From: G963662905 sp965230045
Lineage (GTDB): Bacteria > Bacteroidota > Bacteroidia > Bacteroidales > WRLA01
Length of the DNA stretch: 64,000 bases
NCBI GenBank assembly: GCA_965230045.1
Contig: OZ245940.1
Location: 5,022,001 to 5,086,000 of the forward strand
Reading direction: 5' to 3'
The position numbers were made by a program, and so were the translations under genes. This document shows, one piece after another, positions 8,368-17,031 of the stretch (positions within the stretch are counted from its first letter, which is position 1; every line of letters starts with the position of its first letter). The notes under the pieces are model-generated. The model was given only the letters and a program-made list of their open reading frames with translations, made no database searches and had not been told where the DNA came from.

Positions 8368-8444
8368 AAAACTATGCTTTTATTAAATTTTTACTACTGC
8401 TTTCCGGTCCATCATCAGACAGGAACAACAGGCACGATTGGAAA

Positions 8445-8452
8445 CAAAAATA
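8445..8452 (-). promoter_or_regulatory. Candidate -7 box of ssb
   Basis: On the minus strand the sequence reads TATTTTTG (TAnnTTTG), 78 bases before the ssb start codon. Confidence 0.45.
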
Positions 8453-8512
8453 CATTATTTAACATTGCGAAAAAGTCCCTCCCGGCATTTTATTATGAAG
8501 TTTTTATTCAAG

Positions 8513-8726
8513 CCTGCTCTATTCATAAAATGCAAACAAAATAATGTAAGCAGCTTAAATTTAAGTGTTTATTAAATTTATATCCTAAAATTGAATTTGT
8601 TTGCATTTTACTAGTGCATTAACTTCAGGCCATCTGCTTCGTTGCTAAAGCTTTGAAATAGGCGACTATATCTTCAGCTTTAGACGCCTCACATCTGACC
8701 TGAATTTAAAGCATGAATAAAGCAGG
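8513..8726 (+). mobile_element. 214-bp MITE, copy 2
   Basis: Same sequence as copy 1 with the same CCTGCT...AGCAGG ends, but with its own target duplication CAAG (8509-8512 and 8727-8730). Separate duplications show that it transposed independently rather than arising by segment duplication. It ends 36 bases before the promoter of the proton ATPase gene. Confidence 0.9.
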
Positions 8727-8761
8727 CAAGATGCGACATCATGCAGACCAATATAAATTAC

Positions 8762-8769
8762 TATATTTG
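8762..8769 (+). promoter_or_regulatory. -7 box of the P-type ATPase gene; decides its start
   Basis: TATATTTG matches TAnnTTTG. Transcription from about 8776 excludes the upstream ATG at 8741 and supports the ATG at 8807. Confidence 0.55.
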
Positions 8770-8806
8770 TTTGAGCATACCGATAAGGAAACTTAAACAA
8801 AAGCAT

Positions 8807-11248
8807 ATGAGCATCCCCAAACTCTCAAAAGAGCAGGCAGAACAAAGTAAGCATGAAGATTTATGCATTCAATTAAACACGAATTCGGAGAGCGGACTAA
8901 GTAAGTCCGAAGCCGAATCGCGTTTAAAAAGCTTTGGCTACAATGAATTGCCCGAAAAGCATGTAAACCCGATCATTAAATTCCTGAAAAATTTCTGGGG
9001 TCCCATTCCCTGGATGATTGAAGCTGCGGTAATTCTCAGCATCATTGACAAAGACTGGGATGATGTAGCCATAATCGGCTCGCTATTGTTGATCAATGCT
9101 TTCATCGAATTTTTTCAATCCTATCGTGCCGACAATGCCATTGCCATGCTCAAAAGCAGCCTGGCGCACAAGGCCCGGGTAAAACGCGATGGTAAGTGGG
9201 AAGAAGTTGATGCGCGCGAACTCGTTCCGGGCGATGTGATCCGTATCCGCCTGGGTGATGTAATCCCGGCCGATATCAAACTGGTTTCGGGCGATTATGC
9301 CATGATTGACGAAGCTGCCCTGACCGGGGAATCCCTGCCCGTAGAAAAACATATCGGCGATGTGGCATACAGCGGAGCTATTGTGAAACAGGGCGAGATG
9401 ATCGCTATTGTTTATGGCACTGCCGAAAATACCTTCTTCGGGCGCACTGCAAAACTAGTTGCCGGAGCCAAAACCCAAAGCCATTTCCAGAAAGCCGTAA
9501 TCCGCATTGGCGACTACCTCATCATCCTGAATTTTATTCTTGTAATGATCGTAGTGATTGCCGGACTGTACCGGCAGGAAAGCGTTTGGGATGTGGTGCA
9601 GTTTGCCCTGGTACTCACTGTTGCGGCCATTCCGGCTGCATTGCCTGCCGTGCTGAGCGTTACGATGGCCGTTGGCGCGGTGAAACTTTCGAAAAAGAAG
9701 GCTATTATTTCTACCCTGACAGCCATCGAAGAAATGGCAGGCATGGATGTGCTCTGCTCCGATAAAACCGGCACCATCACACAAAACAAGCTGCATATTT
9801 CAGGGATACATCCTTTGCCGGGCTTTACGGATGATGAAGTCTGCTTTTATGCTGCAGCCTCTGCCCGCAGTGGCGATCATGATGCCATTGATGATGCCAT
9901 TATTGGCAAACTAAAAGAAAATCAGGAGCTTGCCAATCGGCACAAAGCTCTGAAACTAAAAAAGTTTGTGCCTTTTGACCCGGTAAGCAAACGTACTGAA
10001 GCCGAAGTGCTCGACAATGGGAAAACCTATAAAGCCAGCAAAGGCGCTCCTCAAGTCATCACAAAACTTGCAGGCGATGATGCCGGTATCGCCAAACGCG
10101 TAGATGAAATTGTGGAAGAAGCGGGAGAGCATGGGTACCGCACACTTGGTGTAGGCCGTACCGATGAAGATGGAAAATGGGAATATGTTGGTTTGATTGG
10201 TTTGAATGATCCGCCACGTGAAGATTCGGCAGAAACCATCAAAAAAGCGGCAGAACTGGGCGTAGAAGTAAAAATGATTACCGGCGACCATAATGTAATC
10301 GCCAAAGAAGTTGCGCGCCAGGTGCATATTCCGGATAATATTTTGCCGGCTGGTGAATTTACCAGCCTTCCCGACCGCAAAGCCCGCGATCTGGTTGAAA
10401 AGGCCAATGGTTTCAGCCAGGTATTTCCAGAGCATAAATATGAAATTGTGCAAATTCTCCAGGAAAACAAGCATATTGTAGGTATGACCGGTGATGGTGT
10501 TAACGACGCTCCGGCACTCAAAAAAGCCGATGCCGGTATTGCCGTTGACGGTGCCACAGATGCCGCCAAATCAGCCGCAGACATTGTGTTGACATTGCCC
10601 GGATTATCCGTAATTGTAAACGCCATTGAAGAAGCCCGCCGTATTTTCCAGCGGATGCAGAGCTATGCCATTTACCGCATTTCGGAAACCATCGACGTGC
10701 TTTTCTTCACAGTGTTGGCCATCTTGATTTTCAACACTTACCCGGTTACAGCCATCATGATTGTGCTTTTGGCTGTTTTCAACGATTTCCCGATTATGGC
10801 CATTTCCTACGATCGCGTAAAATACTCCCTAAAACCCGAACAGTGGGACATGCACAAGGTCATCGGGATTGCCTCCGTACTTGGCTTCACCAATGTAGCT
10901 TTCACTTTCCTGATTTATATCATTGGCCGCGATTTCCTGCATTTCAGTCCTGATGAATTGAAAACACTGGTTTTCGCCGAACTGTCCATTGCCGGAAACC
11001 TCACGATATTTTTGGCACGCACCCGTGGACCACTTTGGAGCATTATGCCCGGGAAGGGCCTTGTTTGGTCTACAGTGATTTCCAAAGCAATAATTTCTGT
11101 AATTGTTGCTACAGGTCTTTTGATGGCGCCAATTGGTTGGTGGGTGTTCTTTGTTTGGGGCTATGCCATGGTTCAGATGCTCATCACCGACACCATGAAA
11201 GGCTTTGCCTACAGGGTTTTTGACCATTCGCACAAAAAGAAATGGTAA
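8807..11248 (+). CDS. P-type (IIIA) plasma-membrane proton-efflux ATPase
   Basis: From ATG 8807 the protein has about 813 residues, typical of bacterial and archaeal P3A H+-ATPases. It contains the actuator motif TGES (about residues 173-176), the phosphorylation motif CSDKTGTITQ with D319, the hinge motif MTGDGVNDAPALKKADAGIA, and the usual hydrophobic segments at residues ~55-95, 235-290 and the last 200. It would pump protons out of the cytoplasm at the cost of ATP. The ATG at 8741 would add 22 residues but lies upstream of the -7 box at 8762, so I reject it. A related Mg2+- or Ca2+-type ATPase is less likely, because the MIDEAALTGES region and the overall length match the proton pumps. 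Confidence 0.9.
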   Translation: MSIPKLSKEQAEQSKHEDLCIQLNTNSESGLSKSEAESRLKSFGYNELPEKHVNPIIKFLKNFWGPIPWMIEAAVILSIIDKDWDDVAIIGSLLLINAFIEFFQSYRADNAIAMLKSSLAHKARVKRDGKWEEVDARELVPGDVIRIRLGDVIPADIKLVSGDYAMIDEAALTGESLPVEKHIGDVAYSGAIVKQGEMIAIVYGTAENTFFGRTAKLVAGAKTQSHFQKAVIRIGDYLIILNFILVMIVVIAGLYRQESVWDVVQFALVLTVAAIPAALPAVLSVTMAVGAVKLSKKKAIISTLTAIEEMAGMDVLCSDKTGTITQNKLHISGIHPLPGFTDDEVCFYAAASARSGDHDAIDDAIIGKLKENQELANRHKALKLKKFVPFDPVSKRTEAEVLDNGKTYKASKGAPQVITKLAGDDAGIAKRVDEIVEEAGEHGYRTLGVGRTDEDGKWEYVGLIGLNDPPREDSAETIKKAAELGVEVKMITGDHNVIAKEVARQVHIPDNILPAGEFTSLPDRKARDLVEKANGFSQVFPEHKYEIVQILQENKHIVGMTGDGVNDAPALKKADAGIAVDGATDAAKSAADIVLTLPGLSVIVNAIEEARRIFQRMQSYAIYRISETIDVLFFTVLAILIFNTYPVTAIMIVLLAVFNDFPIMAISYDRVKYSLKPEQWDMHKVIGIASVLGFTNVAFTFLIYIIGRDFLHFSPDELKTLVFAELSIAGNLTIFLARTRGPLWSIMPGKGLVWSTVISKAIISVIVATGLLMAPIGWWVFFVWGYAMVQMLITDTMKGFAYRVFDHSHKKKW

Positions 11249-11254
11249 GGAATA

Positions 11255-13312
11255 TTATTTGGGAACAGGGAGTGTAAAACTAAAGATGCTCCCTTTCCCT
11301 TCCATGCTTTCTGCCCATATTTTGCCGCCATTTTTTTCTACAAATTCACGGCATAAGATCAGGCCAAGACCGGAACCTTTCTCATTTTCGGTGCCCGGTG
11401 TTTTGTACTGTGCATCAATTCGGAATAGTTTTTCCATTTGGTCAGCCCGGATACCAACACCCGTATCACGTACATCAACCTGTAAAAAGCCTTTGGATTT
11501 TCGGCTGGTAAGCATAATTTGCCCGCCACGTGGTGTAAATTTGACCGCATTGGCAATCAGGTTGCGCAAAACAGTTGTGACCATATTTTCACACGCATAA
11601 ACCATACTGCCAAAAGGAATAGATGAATGCAGTTTAATGGATTTCTGATCGGCCTGTGTTTTTAATGAAGACACGGTTTTATTGGCCACATTGCAGAAAT
11701 CAATTTGCTCGGGATTGTATTCGATCTTTCCCGACTGTGAGCGCGACCACTGCAAAAGGTTTTCCAGCAGTTTGTATGTTCCCTGGGTTGCGGAATTGAT
11801 CTGATGGATAAAATATTTTTTTTCTTTTTCCGTGTAACGATCAAATTCATCATACAGCAAGCTGCTAAAGCCCAAAATAGCGTTAAACGGATCTTTTAGG
11901 TCATGGGCAATTATGTTGAAAAATTTGCTTTTGGTGGCATTTGCATCCTGAAGTTCTTGGGTTGAAAGCTTGAGCTCACGGCTTGCTTTGGTGCGGTCAG
12001 TAATATCATGGATAATAACATGTATCTGCGGTTTTCCGTTCAGGCTGAGTTTGCAGGGAAATAGCTCTACATCGCGCTCATTGCCATTTGCCAGCCTGTG
12101 CCGTGTGATCACAGAAGTTTTTAAAGTTTCCTGATGCCCGCTGACAAAATATTCAGATACTCCCGAACAATCGAGCTCGTCTAATTTCAAATGCAGCAGT
12201 TCGCTCTGCGGATATCCATAAAATAAAGAAGCTGTAGCGTTTGCAGCGCAAATTTTTCCACTATCCGGATCAATGATTATCATAACGGAGCTGCTGTTTT
12301 CAAACAATGCCCGATAGCGCTCTTCACTTTCACGCAAAGCCAGTTCCGCTCTTTTTCTTAAACTGATATCACGGGCAATAAAAACCAGGTTCTGTTCATC
12401 TAATGGCGAAAGATAGGCGTCAAACCACACTTCTTTTTCATTGATATCCAATTTGTATTCAAGCTTTACAACCTCCTGCTTTTCAATGCATTTTTTAATA
12501 TGCTCCATAAAAAATGCGGCCATTTTCGGATCAAAAACCTCTTTTACGGTTTTCCCCAAAAGGATATCCCTTGATTTGTATAAAAGGGTATCGGATGTAG
12601 GCAGAAATTTAATATATCGTCCATGCTGATCCATAATAAAAACAGCATCCGTCATGGCATGAAACAATGCTTTGAACTCATTGAGCAATTGCCGTGACTC
12701 CTCAACCAGGCTTTCTTTTTGTGTTATATCTTCAAAAATAACAACTACTTTTTCATTTTTTAATGAAAGTAGATTAATTCTGAAATGCCCGCTGGTGTTC
12801 CCGATGTGCAAATCTTTCCTGCCAAAGACAAAAGCCCTGCCTGTTTCCCTGCAGCGGTCAACAAAACCCTTTAAACCTGCTGCGTCTTTCCCTGATATTA
12901 TCTGATCAAAACACACGTAATCCTCTGACAATGATTTATTCAACAAAAACGAACCGGCTGTTTTATTATGATAATCAAGTTTGTAAATAGCCTTATCAAA
13001 ACAAAAAATTAAAACCCCATTCGGATATTCTTCAAATGGTGAATAATCTGTTTTGGGGTTTGCGCGGGAAAATAAATCGAGAAATATCCCGTCCTGATGA
13101 ATACTCGTAAAGCAGGTAAAAGAGCCTTTTAATTTCAAATCGAGCTGCATTTCAAAATGGGTGTTTTTTCCTTCCTCAAGCGCAAGATGTAAGGCTTTGA
13201 CCAATATTTCCATTTGATTTTTGGTGAAATATTGCTGGGTCAATTCTGATAAGCGGTATGTGCCGGAATCATCAATATGATCCAACCTAAGATGCAGACA
13301 GGAGGTCTTCAT
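11255..13312 (-). CDS. PAS-domain sensor histidine kinase
   Basis: From ATG 13312 the protein has about 685 residues and no membrane segment, so it is likely cytosolic. Several PAS-type modules occupy the first ~430 residues; one has ESEERYRALFENSSSVMIIIDPDSG and the PAC-like DITDRTKASREL. The H-box FFNIIAHDLKDPFNAILGF carries the phosphoacceptor His470. The HATPase_c domain follows, with NLIANAVKFTPRGG, DTGVGI and GSGLGLILCREF. There is no receiver domain, so it must signal to a separate regulator, not found nearby. An earlier in-frame start at 13441 would include the -7 box at 13345-13352 and is unlikely. Confidence 0.88.
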   Translation of the reverse strand: MKTSCLHLRLDHIDDSGTYRLSELTQQYFTKNQMEILVKALHLALEEGKNTHFEMQLDLKLKGSFTCFTSIHQDGIFLDLFSRANPKTDYSPFEEYPNGVLIFCFDKAIYKLDYHNKTAGSFLLNKSLSEDYVCFDQIISGKDAAGLKGFVDRCRETGRAFVFGRKDLHIGNTSGHFRINLLSLKNEKVVVIFEDITQKESLVEESRQLLNEFKALFHAMTDAVFIMDQHGRYIKFLPTSDTLLYKSRDILLGKTVKEVFDPKMAAFFMEHIKKCIEKQEVVKLEYKLDINEKEVWFDAYLSPLDEQNLVFIARDISLRKRAELALRESEERYRALFENSSSVMIIIDPDSGKICAANATASLFYGYPQSELLHLKLDELDCSGVSEYFVSGHQETLKTSVITRHRLANGNERDVELFPCKLSLNGKPQIHVIIHDITDRTKASRELKLSTQELQDANATKSKFFNIIAHDLKDPFNAILGFSSLLYDEFDRYTEKEKKYFIHQINSATQGTYKLLENLLQWSRSQSGKIEYNPEQIDFCNVANKTVSSLKTQADQKSIKLHSSIPFGSMVYACENMVTTVLRNLIANAVKFTPRGGQIMLTSRKSKGFLQVDVRDTGVGIRADQMEKLFRIDAQYKTPGTENEKGSGLGLILCREFVEKNGGKIWAESMEGKGSIFSFTLPVPK

Positions 13313-13344
13313 AATGCTGCTTTTTAATTTTAGTCTGTGTTTAT

Positions 13345-13352
13345 CAAAGGTA
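13345..13352 (-). promoter_or_regulatory. -7 box of the PAS histidine kinase gene
   Basis: On the minus strand the sequence reads TACCTTTG, with a TTTTTG element about 22 bases further upstream as a possible -33. It places the start codon at 13312. Confidence 0.55.
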
Positions 13353-13515
13353 GAAATTAATATGTAACTACGAACAAAAAACATAAAAATCTGCTTCCCC
13401 TTGTTGATTGGTTTAAATTTTATAGTAATTTTACAAACCAATTTTTCAAATGTCCGGAATCTTTCTGGAACACCAAAATTTGAAATTATTGGAAAGCGTT
13501 AATAAACAGTAGATT

Positions 13516-13797
13516 ATGAAAGTTTTAAAAGTCAGTGGATTATTTAATAATCTTAAATTGATTTTGGTGGTTTGTGTTTTGTCAATCTTTCTGTTTTCAC
13601 CAACGGATCTACGCGCCGATGATCCGCCTGTTCCCTTGCCGGATGGTCAAACTTACGGAACAGAGGTAAAAGCAAATAATGATTTAGCAAAAACAAACAG
13701 TACAACTCATTTGATTATAGGTGTTGGGGCCATTGTTTTGGTTATTGCAACCGGTTACGGAGTAAATCGGTATTTTAATACTCAGCACCAATCCTAA
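13516..13797 (+). CDS. Small two-helix membrane protein, unknown function
   Basis: A 93-residue protein with a hydrophobic N-terminal segment (about residues 15-30, possible signal peptide ending near DLRA) and a second hydrophobic helix, HLIIGVGAIVLVIATGYGV, close to the C-terminus. The middle is a short polar, Pro- and Asn-rich stretch. I do not recognise the family. The layout would place the polar loop in the periplasm. It lies divergently from the PAS kinase and just upstream of the secreted CBM-repeat protein, but a functional link is not shown. Confidence 0.65.
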   Translation: MKVLKVSGLFNNLKLILVVCVLSIFLFSPTDLRADDPPVPLPDGQTYGTEVKANNDLAKTNSTTHLIIGVGAIVLVIATGYGVNRYFNTQHQS

Positions 13798-13935
13798 CAA
13801 GAGCTGTATCATTTCTCGCGGTTAATTGAATTACAAACGGTCTGTATTCCATACGGCCAGTTGAATTTTTGTGCAATTTTTCCGAAGCTAAATGCTTACG
13901 GTTCAGATAAGAATATTAACCAAAATGTTATAGAA

Positions 13936-16900
13936 ATGATCAAAAAGTTACCTTATCTTTCAGCATTAGTCCTCTTTACTTTGCTGTCTTTTACTTCTAA
14001 AGCAGTGGATGTCAGCTTTAGAGTTGATATGTCCAACGAAACCGTATCTCCTGACGGTGTGCATGTTGCCGGTTCATTCAATGGCTGGAGCACTGCGGAT
14101 AGCCCAATGACACATCTGGGAAATGATCTCTATGAAATTGTTGTTGATATTGCAACAGGCGAAGATGTGGAGTATAAATTTATTAATGGCAATGCCTGGG
14201 GCGGGGAAGAAAATGTTCCGGCTGCATGTGGCGTGGATAATGGTCAGGGCGGTTATAATCGTTTCCTGAATGTTCCTGCACAGGATACAGTGCTGGCCAA
14301 TGTTTGTTTTGGCTCCTGCGAGCCATGCGGACAGGCTGTTCAACTCACTATTTCTGTGGATATGGCCAATGAAGATGTTTCTCCCGACGGTGTGCATGTT
14401 GCCGGTAGTTTCCAGGGCTGGGATCCCGCAGCAACACCGATGAACAATACATCAGGTGATGTGTATGAAGTTACCGTTGAGGTAATGTCCGGCACACAAA
14501 TTCAGTATAAATTTATTAATGGTGCCGATTGGGACGGTGAAGAAACTGTGCCTGCCGATTGCGGTATCGATAACGGTCAGGGCGGATACAACCGCTATCT
14601 CGATATTACAAGCCAAACCACTACAACCGATTTGGTATGCTTTGCGGAGTGTGCGCCATGTGCCAGCCCGGTTCAACTGACTGTTTCTGTGGATATGGCC
14701 AATGAGGAAATTTCTCCTGACGGGGTGCATGTTGCCGGTAGTTTCCAGGGCTGGGACCCCACAGCAACACCCATGACCAATACAGTTGATGACGTATATG
14801 AAGTAACGGTTGAAGTAATGACCAATACCCAGGTTCAGTATAAATTTATTAATGGTGCTGATTGGGACGGTGAAGAAACAGTTCCTGAAGAATGTGGCGT
14901 GGACAACGGCCAGGGCGGTTATAACCGTTTCTTTGATGTAGCCGACCAGAATGCTGTAGCGGATCTGGTTTGTTACAGTAGCTGCGAAGAATGCCCTCCG
15001 CCACCACTCGAAGTTGATGTTACATTCCAGGTGGATATGGCCAATGAAGAAGTTTCGTCCGATGGTGTTTTTATCGCAGGAACGTTTAACAACTGGACAC
15101 CTTCTGAATTACAAATGAGCAATACTTCCGAAAGCATTTATGCCTACACCATTACTTTAAATGCCGCAGCAGCGCATGAATACAAATTTATTAATGGTTT
15201 AGGATGGGATGGAGCCGAACAGGTTCCTGAAGCCTGCGCGCAGAATGAAAACCGTTTTATACTCGTTCCGGATATGGATACAACAACCAATCTTGTTTGC
15301 TTTGGCATGTGCACCGAATGCCCCCCACCACCACCGGAAGTTACGGTAACTTTTATCGTGGATATGGCTGAGCAGGAAGTATCACCCGATGGTGTGCATC
15401 TGGCGGGCAGCTTTAATGCATGGAACACCGAAGACCTGATGATGGCTAATACGGGAGGCACGGTTTATGAAGCTGATGTGACGATAATCGCAGGGTCGGA
15501 GATTACTTACAAATTCCTCAACGGAATCACAGTTGATGATTATGAACTGGTTCCTGAAGAATGTGGAATTGACGATGGCTTTGGTAGTTTCAACCGTTTT
15601 TATACTGTTCCTGAAACCGATATTGCACTGGATACGATTTGTTTTGGATCTTGTGCTCCTTGCGGCGGCGTTACCAATCCTGTAAATGTTACCTTCCGTG
15701 TAGATATGGCCAACGAAATCATCAATGAAAACGGCCTGCACATTACCGGTAATTTCTCCGACTGGAACCCTGCTGCCAATGAAATGATAAATACTTTTGA
15801 GGATGTTTATGAATTTACAGCCAGCATCCTGGAAGGCACATATATAGAATATAAATTTGTGAACGGTGATGATGATGCTGGTTTTGAAAGTGTTCCGGCA
15901 GCCTGTGCCCAGAATGAAAACCGCTTCCTGACCATTCCTTCTGCTGATACCGTGCTGCAATTGGTTTGCTTTGGCAGTTGCGATAGCTGTCCGCAACAAA
16001 ATGAAGTGGTGGTTTCCTTCCGTGTGGATATGTCCGAAACGGAAGTATCTCCTGATGGTATTCATTTAGCCGCTGATTTCCAGGGCTGGGATCCTGCAGC
16101 CACCGAAATGACTTTAACTGCAAATAATATTTATGAAGTGAACATCCCCCTGGGTACGCGTACAGCTTACGAATATAAATTTGTGAACGGCAACAGCTGG
16201 GAAGGTGCAGAAGAAGTACCCGCAGAATGCAGCTTTAACCAAAACCGCCTGCTGAACGTAGGCGCTAACGACACAACACTCATGGCCTATTGTTTTGGCA
16301 GTTGCACAACTTGTCAGGCTGCTGCCGATAGTGTTATGGTAACTTTTACCGTGGATATGTCGAAAGAAGAGATTTCCGGTTATGGTGTGCACCTGGCCGG
16401 ATCATTCCAAAACTGGGATCCCGCAACAACACCAATGGCCGTTGTTTCCGGAACAGACCTTTATACTGCAAGCTTCCGCCTGCCGGTAGGTTCCTATCAG
16501 GAATACAAATTTATCAACGGAAACATTTGGGGCGACGATGAGCAGGTGCCTGAAGATTGTTCCGTCAACGGCAATCGTTTCTTCACAGTGCCTGATGAAG
16601 ATTTGCAATTGGATGCTTTCTGTTACGGAAGCTGTTCGCCATGCAGTGTATCAATAAAGGATCTCTTCAATGCAGGCAACTATATGCTATCACCACAGCC
16701 AAACCCCGCCAGCAATCAGGCAGAAATCAATATTGGCCTGGCCAAACAACAGGTAGTCATACTGGAACTATTTGATATGACCGGAGCTTCTGTGGGTGTG
16801 ATACAGAATGCACGACTGGCAGAAGGAAAACATAAAATTACAGTTTCACTGGAGCAATACGGGAGCGGCATTTATTATTTCCGCTTGTGGTTGCCCGAAA

Positions 16901-16938
16901 GCGCTTATGAAGCCAGCCAGAAACTGATTGTTTATTAA
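13936..16938 (+). CDS. Secreted protein with eight CBM-like beta-sandwich repeats and T9SS sorting domain
   Basis: A 1,000-residue protein starting at ATG 13936, which begins a clear signal peptide (MIKKLPYLSALVLFTLLSF). Eight tandem repeats of about 105-115 residues follow. Each has the pattern V-D-M-s-n-E, DGVHVAGSFxGWDP, EYKFINGxxW, a VPxxC Cys and a closing VCFGSCxxC. The GSFxGW and YKFxNG motifs resemble starch/glycogen-binding E-set or CBM48/CBM20-like modules. Repeats 2 and 3 are nearly identical, suggesting recent duplication. The last ~85 residues (PQPNPASNQAEI... to QKLIVY) form a T9SS type A sorting domain, so the protein should cross the outer membrane and be anchored or released. 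It lies upstream of a GH13 amylase, which points to glucan capture. A TTG start at 13861 would precede the signal peptide and is rejected. Confidence 0.85.
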   Translation: MIKKLPYLSALVLFTLLSFTSKAVDVSFRVDMSNETVSPDGVHVAGSFNGWSTADSPMTHLGNDLYEIVVDIATGEDVEYKFINGNAWGGEENVPAACGVDNGQGGYNRFLNVPAQDTVLANVCFGSCEPCGQAVQLTISVDMANEDVSPDGVHVAGSFQGWDPAATPMNNTSGDVYEVTVEVMSGTQIQYKFINGADWDGEETVPADCGIDNGQGGYNRYLDITSQTTTTDLVCFAECAPCASPVQLTVSVDMANEEISPDGVHVAGSFQGWDPTATPMTNTVDDVYEVTVEVMTNTQVQYKFINGADWDGEETVPEECGVDNGQGGYNRFFDVADQNAVADLVCYSSCEECPPPPLEVDVTFQVDMANEEVSSDGVFIAGTFNNWTPSELQMSNTSESIYAYTITLNAAAAHEYKFINGLGWDGAEQVPEACAQNENRFILVPDMDTTTNLVCFGMCTECPPPPPEVTVTFIVDMAEQEVSPDGVHLAGSFNAWNTEDLMMANTGGTVYEADVTIIAGSEITYKFLNGITVDDYELVPEECGIDDGFGSFNRFYTVPETDIALDTICFGSCAPCGGVTNPVNVTFRVDMANEIINENGLHITGNFSDWNPAANEMINTFEDVYEFTASILEGTYIEYKFVNGDDDAGFESVPAACAQNENRFLTIPSADTVLQLVCFGSCDSCPQQNEVVVSFRVDMSETEVSPDGIHLAADFQGWDPAATEMTLTANNIYEVNIPLGTRTAYEYKFVNGNSWEGAEEVPAECSFNQNRLLNVGANDTTLMAYCFGSCTTCQAAADSVMVTFTVDMSKEEISGYGVHLAGSFQNWDPATTPMAVVSGTDLYTASFRLPVGSYQEYKFINGNIWGDDEQVPEDCSVNGNRFFTVPDEDLQLDAFCYGSCSPCSVSIKDLFNAGNYMLSPQPNPASNQAEINIGLAKQQVVILELFDMTGASVGVIQNARLAEGKHKITVSLEQYGSGIYYFRLWLPESAYEASQKLIVY

Positions 16939-16950
16939 AAAATATATTTC

Positions 16951-16988
16951 AAAGCCGGTATCATTTTAATCGATACCGGCTTTTTAGC
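16951..16988 (+). terminator. Intrinsic terminator after the CBM-repeat gene
   Basis: AAAGCCGGTATC (16951-16962) pairs exactly with GATACCGGCTTT (16972-16983), followed by a short T run. It separates this gene from the amylase gene, which therefore probably has its own promoter or depends on read-through. Confidence 0.85.
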
Positions 16989-17031
16989 AATATGGCTTTT
17001 ATTAAAAAGCCTGTAATTCAAATAATTGATT

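Noticed and set aside
7729..8544. 271-codon open frame on the plus strand across ssb
   Set aside because: Antisense of the ssb gene; composition reflects reverse complement of the Gln/Pro-rich linker and the OB-fold; no motif and a strong terminator lies inside its 5' end.
8741..8806. Upstream ATG extension of the proton ATPase
   Set aside because: The -7 box TATATTTG at 8762-8769 lies downstream of this ATG, so the transcript would not include it; family N-terminus matches the start at 8807.
15382..16065. 227-codon minus-strand open frame inside the CBM-repeat gene
   Set aside because: Shadow of the repeated coding sequence; similar shadows recur in each repeat.
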